This document shows, piece by piece, positions 1 through 5,393 of a stretch of 5,393 nucleotides of DNA; within the stretch, counting starts at the first letter, position 1; every line of letters starts with the position of its first letter. The notes under the pieces were generated by a model, which was given only the letters and a program-made list of their open reading frames with translations, was not told the DNA's origin and did not search any database. The stretch spans positions 1 to 5,393 of the forward strand of contig JAITAH010000232.1 of the NCBI GenBank assembly GCA_031284225.1. The letters are read 5' to 3'. This DNA is from Dysgonamonadaceae bacterium (GTDB lineage Bacteria > Bacteroidota > Bacteroidia > Bacteroidales > Azobacteroidaceae). Position numbers and translations under genes: made by a program.

Positions 1-34
1 CTCCGCACCCTTTGGTCGATCTGACGGCTGTGGG

Positions 35-74
35 TCGCGTCCGAAAATCCAAGTATTCGGATTTCCAGACGCGA
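35..74 (-). repeat. Inverted partial copy of the 22-bp unit forming a hairpin at the array edge
   Basis: Positions 34-55 match the reverse complement of the 22-bp unit at 17 of 22 bases. As a result 35-50 can pair with 59-74 around an 8-base loop (51-58): 14 of 16 positions are Watson-Crick. In RNA made from the minus strand, the direction of the operon, the two mismatches (42/67 and 44/65) become G-U pairs and the 16-bp stem is unbroken. No U-run follows. Function is unknown. Confidence 0.6.
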
Positions 75-152
75 GTATTCGGATTTCCAGACGCGAGTAT
101 TCGGATTTCCAGACGCGAGTATTCGGATTTCCAGACGCGAGTATTCGGATTT
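53..152. repeat. Tandem array of a 22-bp unit (four perfect copies plus partial fifth)
   Basis: Units start at 53, 75, 97 and 119, each beginning GTATTCGGATTT and ending CAGACGCGA; the four are identical. A fifth begins at 141 and matches for 12 bases before diverging at 153. There are no spacers, so it is not a CRISPR array. The period is not a multiple of three and no credible gene covers it, so it is a noncoding minisatellite. The copy number could vary by slippage. Confidence 0.95.
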
Positions 153-174
153 TGGCGCCGGATCAGTTTGAAAT

Positions 175-202
175 GTAGAGACGTTGTGCGCAACGTCTCT
201 AC
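175..202. repeat. Perfect 12-bp inverted repeat, hairpin downstream of the GH8 gene
   Basis: The arms GTAGAGACGTTG (175-186) and CAACGTCTCTAC (191-202) are perfectly complementary around a 4-base centre TGCG. The element begins 19 bp past the stop of the GH8 gene. No T-run follows on the minus strand (it continues ATTTCAAAC), so it is not a standard intrinsic terminator, although it may stabilise or define the mRNA 3' end. From memory, near-identical palindromes of the GTAGAGACGTTG type are dispersed in many copies in some Bacteroidetes and cyanobacterial genomes, so a dispersed REP-like repeat is the likelier identity. Confidence 0.75.
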
Positions 203-221
203 TCCGAGTGCATTATTGATT

Positions 222-2597
222 TTATTTCACCCATTTACAGACATATAAATCCTTGTCTTGCCGGATTTTCACGATATACATGCCGGAAGAAAGAGATGAA
301 ATATCCATCCTTGAAAGATTGGATTCTGTCATTCGTAATCTCCCGCTGCTGTCGTAAACAGCTACATTTTCCGCTTTATCTCCTTTTATAAAAAGACTGT
401 TACCGGAAACAAAGTAAGGAGATTGCTGTTTTTCTTTTCTTTGCAAGGCGGTTTGGGTTCTTTTTTCTTTCAGGCAAACATTATCGACATAATAATGAGC
501 CTTGTTTGAACGAACGCCTAAATAAATATTGAACGTGTTTCCTGCGGTTATGTTTTGCAAACCAATCGTTTTTGACAACCAAACATTGTGTCCCGGTCCG
601 TTCTTATCGCCTGTAGGTTCCGAATGAATTTGCTTGTTATCCAAGTAAACATAGAAATCTTTATAGTGATTATCGCTGTCGCTTGCTGTCGAGTGGTAAT
701 ATACATCAAAAGATAAATCTTTATAATCCTGCCATGATTTTCCGGCAGGCAATGCTGCCTCCAAAAGAATATATTCATCCCAATTGGCTGTAATAACTTC
801 GGCAACTTGTTCGATATTATCGGTCGGACTGTGCATTATCGTTGCTGCGCCCTGCGAATTTCCATTCTTTTTGAACAAAGGATAAGTTGTATTCAATGTC
901 CGTTGATTGAAATTTTCGATTGTAAAATAGCCTTCTTCCGGCTCGGGATTGCCCGGTTCTTCTATGTCCTCATTGTCCGGTTTATAGATTTTGAAGTTTC
1001 CGGAAAGATGCAAGAAATTCATAAAATAAAGCAACCCATCGTAATAACGGTATTTTCCGGAAGGAATAGCTTGCTTAAAAAAATCATCGATAAAATCCCA
1101 TGCCACCGACTGGTTGCTTGCCAGTACGCCGCCGGCATTGCAAGCGATTAATCCGGCTGAATGGTCGCTGTTATTGTTAAGCGTGGTCCCATCGAGTTTA
1201 TACAAACTGCCATACGATTCGATTCCTTTCCCGCTAAAAAAGTTGTGAATTTTATTTACTAAAGACACTCCGGTTTCACTGCTTTTAAACCATGCATAAT
1301 CAACCGCCACGTTCATAATACATCTCCATGCATCGTAACAAAAATATTTATGATCGCCTTCATTCCTCGCCTCGCCGTCAAATTCGGCATAATCAGGCAT
1401 CAGTCCGGTTTGAGCGTTAGCGAATTTTGGAAACATTTCCCTGCTTTTGCTTGCGCAGTCTTTCCAGAATTGCCGCGTGGAAGTATCTGTCGCCCATCGT
1501 CCCCACAACTCGTAAAAAGCGGGTAAATGATAAGACGGATCGGTAAAAGTCGCCGAATTACCATAAGGGACAAAAACGACCTGTTTTTGTGTAGAATTAA
1601 ATAAATTAACTACTCCGCCGCCTGTATCGCCTCTTTTCATACAATGAGCCAGTAAATCGTTGGCTTCTTTTTTATAATTGTAAATACCTTCGCCGTCGCC
1701 CCAGCGATTGGAGGCAAACATCAACGCCATAATGAAATATTCTTCACCGTCGGAAGCAGGACCATTGCCCTTGACCGAACCGTCGGTATTCATTTGCCAT
1801 GCAAAATAACCTTCATACTGTCCGCTGGAATACTGCATGTGCGTTTTTGCCCATTTCCACAAACGGTCAAATTCGGTTTTCCTGTCCATTTGTAAACAAA
1901 TCATCATGCCGTACGACATGCCTTCGGTACGGACGTCCCCATTACCGATATCCAATATGTAGGCTTCATTGTTCCCGACCGGATAATAAAGAGCTTGATT
2001 GTCGGCATTACCATAAAAAAACTGCGACCAAAGTGTTTCAAGTTTTTGATTGATATCCGTTTCCGAATAACCGGCTTCTTGCAACGGATTTCGATAAACA
2101 TCCGTATAATAAGCGCCCTGTTCCGGAAGTACGGGCGGATCTTTCACTACAATCGATCCTTTGTAAGTAAATGTAATTTTGTCGATATAAGTATCGTTGG
2201 AACCATTGTCGGTTTCGAGAATCAAGGCAACAGCGGCCGATCGTCCGATAGAGGGCAATTTTATTTCCGTCGTGGAAGTCGTAGCAGCAGTTCCTGTAAA
2301 AGTAAACGCTTTTACTTTTTCGTTATCAATATACAGAGAAACGCCTGCCGTACTTGAATTGTTCGAAGCGCCGATAACAGTAACGGTATAAATACCCGCT
2401 TCATCCGAAAATGTTTGAGTAATTGCACCTTTGTCGCCATTGGTATATAAAGCGATTCCTTGAAACGGAGAACTGATTTTACCTGCATAAGAACCGCTCA
2501 ACGTCATGTTTTCCGCTTCAATGGTAATGGAAGCGGCATAAGCCGCTCCCCCCCATAACAACAAAACAATTGAAAACATCCATTTACTTATTTTCAT
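222..2597 (-). CDS. Secreted GH8 exo-oligoxylanase (Rex-type) with CBM36-like module and T9SS domain
   Basis: This 791-residue protein probably releases xylose from the reducing end of xylo-oligosaccharides (Rex type, EC 3.2.1.156), outside the cell. The order is: signal peptide (1-21, cut near AYA); CBM36-like module (about 23-146), whose SYAGKISSPFQGIALY and DTYID parts closely resemble, from memory, the calcium-dependent xylan-binding CBM36 of a Paenibacillus xylanase; GH8 domain (about 158-540); acidic Pro/Glu linker (541-556); a module homologous to those of the neighbouring gene (about 557-711); and a T9SS sorting domain (about 728-791, VAVYDSSGRLR and SSGMYIVKI). In GH8 the proposed general acid is Glu225 in DVRTEGMSYG and the proposed base Asp422 in YDAWR, matching the Bacillus halodurans Rex positions as I remember them; ASDGEEYF (281-288), DPSYHLP and LSGNFKI also match. 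The start is an ATG in an ATGA overlap with the upstream stop. An endo-xylanase activity cannot be excluded. The inferred extracellular location is unusual for Rex enzymes, whose best-studied members seem to lack a signal peptide. Confidence 0.92.
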   Translation of the reverse strand: MKISKWMFSIVLLLWGGAAYAASITIEAENMTLSGSYAGKISSPFQGIALYTNGDKGAITQTFSDEAGIYTVTVIGASNNSSTAGVSLYIDNEKVKAFTFTGTAATTSTTEIKLPSIGRSAAVALILETDNGSNDTYIDKITFTYKGSIVVKDPPVLPEQGAYYTDVYRNPLQEAGYSETDINQKLETLWSQFFYGNADNQALYYPVGNNEAYILDIGNGDVRTEGMSYGMMICLQMDRKTEFDRLWKWAKTHMQYSSGQYEGYFAWQMNTDGSVKGNGPASDGEEYFIMALMFASNRWGDGEGIYNYKKEANDLLAHCMKRGDTGGGVVNLFNSTQKQVVFVPYGNSATFTDPSYHLPAFYELWGRWATDTSTRQFWKDCASKSREMFPKFANAQTGLMPDYAEFDGEARNEGDHKYFCYDAWRCIMNVAVDYAWFKSSETGVSLVNKIHNFFSGKGIESYGSLYKLDGTTLNNNSDHSAGLIACNAGGVLASNQSVAWDFIDDFFKQAIPSGKYRYYDGLLYFMNFLHLSGNFKIYKPDNEDIEEPGNPEPEEGYFTIENFNQRTLNTTYPLFKKNGNSQGAATIMHSPTDNIEQVAEVITANWDEYILLEAALPAGKSWQDYKDLSFDVYYHSTASDSDNHYKDFYVYLDNKQIHSEPTGDKNGPGHNVWLSKTIGLQNITAGNTFNIYLGVRSNKAHYYVDNVCLKEKRTQTALQRKEKQQSPYFVSGNSLFIKGDKAENVAVYDSSGRLRMTESNLSRMDISSLSSGMYIVKIRQDKDLYVCKWVK
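2594..2597 (-). promoter_or_regulatory. ATGA stop-start overlap (translational coupling)
   Basis: On the minus strand the TGA stop of the tri-modular gene shares bases with the ATG of the GH8 gene. Such overlaps usually mean that ribosomes finishing the first gene reinitiate on the second. The region just upstream of the ATG is A-rich (AAAGAA) without a strong Shine-Dalgarno motif. This supports fixed-ratio production of the binding protein and the enzyme; the coupling itself is inferred. Confidence 0.7.
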
Positions 2598-4336
2598 TTC
2601 TTTATGAACATTTTTGTGACAACCGATTTACCTCCGATTTCTGCTTTGATGATGTATAATCCACCAGCCGGTGCAAATGTAGGAAAAATATTTGATTTTA
2701 ATAATCGCCCATTCAAATCATATATCTGTATGTTTGTGGCTTTTGCCCAATCAAATGATTCATTTCCGGAAAGCGCTTCGTTTATTCCCGTTTTCGCTTT
2801 TTCCGTCAATTTAACATTGTCGATATAATAATCGCCTTTGTCGGTTGAAAGTCCGAAAGCCAGAGCGAAACTGTTTTTCGCTTTTTCCGAATCGGTCAGC
2901 GACAAGTTGTCAAAACTGAACGTTTTAGTTGCCCATGCAGCGATTTCCGCTTGTTGCGGATAATCGGATTCTTCATACTTTTTTACATCGTCCAGATAAA
3001 CAAACATATTTTTATAGTTTGGATATTCGTCATTACTGTTAGCAGGAATATAGATGTCGAAAGAAAACGTTTCGTAATCGGCTAATGTTTTTTCCGAAGG
3101 CAGAACGAAATCCATTTTCAAAAATGCGTCCCAATTGGAAGTTGTTATATGTACCGATTTTTCATCCGGATTTGCCGGATCGACGCTTACCGTAGCAGAT
3201 CCGTCTTCCGGATACCACCGTTTCATGTCATACACATTTCCGGTGGTCTTTTCTTCAAAATTTTCAAATACGGAAGACGCTTCGGGTGTTTCTCCGCCTC
3301 CTCCTTCGCCTTTTTCTTTCAGTTGAAAGTTGTCGATATAATAGTTGCCCTTATCGGTCGAAAGTCCGAAAGCCAGAGCGAAACTGTTTTTCGCTTTTTC
3401 CAAATCGGTCAGCGATAAATTGTCGAAATAGAATGTTTTAGTTGTCCATGCAGCGATTTCCGCCTGTTGCGGATAATCGGATTCTTCATATTTTTTTACA
3501 TCGTCCAGATAAACAAACATATTTTTGCAGTTTGGATATTCATCATTACTGTTAGCCGGAATGTAGATATCGAAAGAAAAAGATTCGTAATCAGCTAACG
3601 TTTTTTCCTCAGGCAAAATAATATCCATTTTTAAAAATGCGTCCCAATTGGAAGTTGTTATATGCACCGATTTTTCATCCGGATTTGCCGGATCGGCGCT
3701 TACCGTTGCAGAGCCGTCTTCCGGATACCAGCGTTTCATATCATAAATATCTCCTATCGTTTTATCTTCAAAATCCTCAAATACGGAAGATATTCCGGGT
3801 GTTTCTCCGCCGCCTTCACCTTTTTCTTTCAGTTGAAAGTTATCAATGTAGAAATTTCCGCCGGAAGCGGCATTGTATCCGATTTCAAAAGTAAAAGAGT
3901 TGCCGCCGGAAACATTCAACGGGATTGTCAGGGTTTTCCATTTTCCCAAGTCGCCACCGGTAGCATCAACTTTTACCTTCGTTCCATTGTTAATCGAATA
4001 TTTCACGTCTTTATAACGGTTGTCGCCGGTAGTAGGATAATAAATTTCCAATTCAATACTTTCGTAATCGCTTAAAGCTTTATCTTGTGGCAAAGTGATG
4101 CTCAATTGCAAGTTCTGTTCATAACCGCCGTAGGTGGCATGAAGCGCATTGTCGGTTCTGTCGGGGGCCGCTTCAACAGCAGTTGATCCGGAACTTGCAG
4201 GAGCGCCTGCATTTGTTACAATACTGTGAGAGACTGGGAACGATGTGTCAAAATCTGCAATTATAACTGTTTGTGCGCCGACATTCGATAGCGCTAAAAA
4301 TACTGTTATACAGATAAAAAAAATGATTTTCTTCAT
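2594..4336 (-). CDS. Secreted tri-modular carbohydrate-binding-like protein with T9SS domain, no catalytic domain
   Basis: Counted from the ATG at 4336 (580 residues), the protein has a signal peptide (1-22, MKKIIFFICITV core, ending GAQ), module A (about 23-172), module B (183-342), module C (354-513) and a T9SS type A sorting domain (about 528-580, with IQIYDLNGRLL and GGLYIIKAE). Gly/Glu-rich linkers (GEGGGETP) join the modules. Each module ends in YYIDN or FYIDN followed by xxLKEK-like residues and contains LPxxKxLxDYExxxxxIY, a beta-sandwich pattern like many carbohydrate-binding modules; I cannot assign a CBM family. B and C are about 89% identical (18 differences in 160 residues); A is divergent and lacks the SNWDAF motif. 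No glycosidase, esterase or lyase motif is present. A further in-frame ATG at 4360 would add eight residues (MIIYKKAL) and overlap the preceding gene by 14 bp. I prefer 4336, which gives a canonical signal peptide and a 10-bp gap. The stop overlaps the start of the GH8 gene. Glycan binding is inferred from fold pattern and context. Confidence 0.85.
   Translation of the reverse strand: MKKIIFFICITVFLALSNVGAQTVIIADFDTSFPVSHSIVTNAGAPASSGSTAVEAAPDRTDNALHATYGGYEQNLQLSITLPQDKALSDYESIELEIYYPTTGDNRYKDVKYSINNGTKVKVDATGGDLGKWKTLTIPLNVSGGNSFTFEIGYNAASGGNFYIDNFQLKEKGEGGGETPGISSVFEDFEDKTIGDIYDMKRWYPEDGSATVSADPANPDEKSVHITTSNWDAFLKMDIILPEEKTLADYESFSFDIYIPANSNDEYPNCKNMFVYLDDVKKYEESDYPQQAEIAAWTTKTFYFDNLSLTDLEKAKNSFALAFGLSTDKGNYYIDNFQLKEKGEGGGGETPEASSVFENFEEKTTGNVYDMKRWYPEDGSATVSVDPANPDEKSVHITTSNWDAFLKMDFVLPSEKTLADYETFSFDIYIPANSNDEYPNYKNMFVYLDDVKKYEESDYPQQAEIAAWATKTFSFDNLSLTDSEKAKNSFALAFGLSTDKGDYYIDNVKLTEKAKTGINEALSGNESFDWAKATNIQIYDLNGRLLKSNIFPTFAPAGGLYIIKAEIGGKSVVTKMFIKK
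2798..3277 (-). repeat. Intragenic repeat, copy 2 (module C)
   Basis: Second copy of the 480-bp repeat, encoding module C (residues 354-513). The protein differs from copy 1 at 18 of 160 positions, including one Cys (TyrAspTyr context changed to NCK in copy 1 versus NYK here). The closeness points to a fairly recent internal duplication or to gene conversion between the copies. Confidence 0.9.
3311..3790 (-). repeat. Intragenic repeat, copy 1 (module B)
   Basis: This segment encodes module B (residues 183-342 of the tri-modular protein) and is repeated 513 bp away at 2798-3277. The two copies are collinear with no indels. Long stretches are identical at DNA level, for example 3360-3401 against 2847-2888 and 3634-3664 against 3121-3151. 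Silent and replacement changes are scattered between them. Confidence 0.9.
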
Positions 4337-4346
4337 AAGTGCTTTT

Positions 4347-4682
4347 TTATAGATTATCATGAACTCTGTTTTTATTTTTTAAAAGAAAGACTCCGTAAAT
4401 CAATGTAAGACCTACAAGGAAAGGCACAGCATTTCCCAACGGAAGACCGTCTTCTCCCTGAGCAATGTTGTCCGGATCCGGCGGCGTTATACCGCCTCTT
4501 AATGAACTGCCTTCGTCATTGCCGGGGACGGACGATTGAACAAACGGATCGTTAAACCTGTTTTCACGAGTAACATTCCATTTATCGCCTTGCCCAAAAG
4601 AGGATTCCACATTCCACAACAAGCCAAGCATCACTACCGATGCGGCAAGTACAATTCTGTATTTTAATATAAATCGTTTCAT
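4347..4682 (-). CDS. Small exported protein with C-terminal membrane anchor, function unknown
   Basis: This 111-residue protein starts with a basic stretch and a hydrophobic core (about residues 9-23), a likely signal peptide cut near SSFGQ at 27-31. A polar middle section follows, rich in Asn, Asp, Gly and Pro (31-80), and contains LRGGITPPDPD. The C-terminus has three parts: GLPLGNAVP (79-87), a hydrophobic segment that would span a membrane (about 84-101), and a basic patch KNKNR (102-106) with a short tail. I recall small proteins with this plan (PxG, hydrophobic LxYGxxL segment, basic end) being common beside T9SS cargo genes in Bacteroidetes, but I know of no assigned role. The start is the ATG 4 bp after the upstream stop, preceded by A/T-rich sequence without a Shine-Dalgarno motif. 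The stop falls just before, or inside, the start region of the next gene. Inner-membrane anchoring with the middle in the periplasm is an inference. Confidence 0.8.
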   Translation of the reverse strand: MKRFILKYRIVLAASVVMLGLLWNVESSFGQGDKWNVTRENRFNDPFVQSSVPGNDEGSSLRGGITPPDPDNIAQGEDGLPLGNAVPFLVGLTLIYGVFLLKNKNRVHDNL

Positions 4683-4686
4683 GGTT

Positions 4687-5393
4687 TTATTTAATTAATT
4701 TTACGTTTTTAATACCTTGTTTTGTAATTACTTTGACGATGCATACGCCCGCATTTGCAGGATAATCGACAATATAAGAAGATGTATTTAGCTGATCGCC
4801 GGTATGCACCAAAATACCTTGAGCATTGTAAATTTGTATTTGTTTAATTAAGTTCGAAGCATCGGAAACAATATGAATCGACTGATTTTTAGAATAAACC
4901 AGCGCCGATACCGAAGGCGTATGCACACCGGTGGGAGTACTCGGAGCAAACCGGATAGCGAAACGGTCTTCTACAGGAAGAATTTCGTTGCCGGCTGTTG
5001 CCGGTTCGAAATCGAAATCGTAACGATACGAAGATAATCCGGTCAAGTCTATTTCCTTGTTATCGGTTGCATTATCAATCAATGTGATTGTTGTATTTTC
5101 ATAACTGTCCATGCCTTTGAATGTCAAGCTCATCGCACCTGTATGGCTTGTGAACAATCCCACAGGAATCAAAGCTTCGCCGGCGGGAATAATATTTGCG
5201 CCCAAAACAGCAATTGAACCGTTAGCGGTTGGCTTTAAAGTATAAACTTCAGGCAAGCTGCTTACGTCGTTCAGCATTTTGCGGGCGTCGGCATTACCAA
5301 CGGTTGTTTGTCCTTCCGGACGTTGAGCAATAAAGGCAAGGACGGAAGCCGTTTCGTTGCTTGCTGTAATTTCCAATTTATTGTTTGTGTTTA
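4687..5393 (-). CDS. C-terminal part of a large secreted protein with T9SS sorting domain (5' end outside window)
   Basis: The reading frame is open through the right edge of the window, so only the last roughly 235 residues are visible and the true start lies outside. An in-frame TTG at 5376 should not be taken as the start, because sense codons continue upstream of it. The visible part has no recognisable enzyme motif. It is rich in Thr, Asn and Ser, with alternating hydrophobic residues typical of beta-sandwich domains of Bacteroidetes surface and adhesin-like proteins. The last 70 or so residues fit a type A T9SS C-terminal domain: a beta strand ending IQIYNAQG, a following VHTG segment, then NAGVCIVKVITKQG and a basic end at KLIK. 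Such domains direct export through the outer membrane and are normally removed. The stop lies 4 bp before the next gene, so it is probably cotranscribed with the xylan genes. Whether it is an enzyme or adhesin cannot be told from this fragment. Confidence 0.85.
   Translation of the reverse strand, partial: NTNNKLEITASNETASVLAFIAQRPEGQTTVGNADARKMLNDVSSLPEVYTLKPTANGSIAVLGANIIPAGEALIPVGLFTSHTGAMSLTFKGMDSYENTTITLIDNATDNKEIDLTGLSSYRYDFDFEPATAGNEILPVEDRFAIRFAPSTPTGVHTPSVSALVYSKNQSIHIVSDASNLIKQIQIYNAQGILVHTGDQLNTSSYIVDYPANAGVCIVKVITKQGIKNVKLIK

Noticed and set aside
53..152. CRISPR array
   Set aside because: Units are directly adjacent with no unique spacers, and no cas gene is present.
175..202. 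Rho-independent terminator for the operon
   Set aside because: The stem is strong but no T-run follows on the minus strand, nor immediately on the plus strand.
12..248. Plus-strand open reading frame of 78 codons across the repeat array
   Set aside because: Its protein is just the 22-bp repeat read through successive frames, it runs over the hairpin and into the end of the GH8 gene, and it has no recognisable domain.
807..1151. Plus-strand open reading frame of 114 codons opposite the GH8 gene
   Set aside because: It lies wholly antisense to a well-supported enzyme, has no signal peptide or domain, and is explained as a shadow frame.
222..2597. GH8 as a bacterial cellulose synthase-associated cellulase or chitosanase
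   Set aside because: The catalytic region follows the Rex pattern (DVRTEGMSYG, DGEEYF, DPSYHLP), a xylan-type CBM36 is attached, and no cellulose synthase genes are nearby.
3662..4075. Plus-strand open reading frame of 137 codons opposite the tri-modular gene
   Set aside because: It is antisense to a clear coding region, and part of it recurs at 3149-3418 simply because the sense strand is duplicated.
2594..4360. Lipoprotein or Sus-type surface protein
   Set aside because: The signal peptide ends in GAQ with no lipobox Cys, and the C-terminus is a T9SS domain, so export is by T9SS and not SusD/E-type lipidation.

Overview
The window looks like a piece of a Bacteroidetes (probably Bacteroidales) chromosome from a plant-fibre degrader. 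The evidence is threefold: three of the four genes end in a type IX secretion system (T9SS) C-terminal sorting domain, a hallmark of this phylum; start codons are preceded by A/T-rich sequence rather than clear Shine-Dalgarno motifs; and the enzyme content is aimed at xylan. The genus cannot be fixed from the sequence alone.

All genes lie on the minus strand and are read from the right edge to the left. In transcription order they are: (1) the C-terminal part of a large secreted protein that enters from outside the window (5393-4687); (2) a 111-residue exported protein with a C-terminal membrane segment (4682-4347); (3) a secreted protein made of three beta-sandwich, carbohydrate-binding-like modules with no enzyme domain (start most likely 4336, end 2594); (4) a secreted multi-domain glycoside hydrolase (2597-222) with the order signal peptide, CBM36-like module, GH8 domain of the reducing-end xylose-releasing exo-oligoxylanase (Rex) type, a fourth copy of the module seen in gene 3, and a T9SS domain. 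Gaps are 4 bp, about 10 bp and an ATGA overlap, so this is very probably one operon. No promoter is visible; it should lie beyond the right edge.

Positions 1-221 downstream of the operon hold no credible gene. They contain a 12-bp-stem hairpin (175-202), a tandem array of four perfect 22-bp units plus a partial fifth (53-152), and a degenerate inverted copy of the unit (34-55) that pairs with the outermost unit. In RNA from the operon strand that pairing is complete, because both mismatches become G-U wobbles.

Working model (inference): the tri-modular protein and the GH8 enzyme are exported together by T9SS to the cell surface or medium. The binding modules hold a common glycan, probably xylan or a xylan-containing wall fraction, and the GH8 enzyme trims xylo-oligosaccharides from the reducing end. 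The small membrane-anchored protein has no assigned function but is embedded in the same transcript, which makes it the least explained part of the locus.
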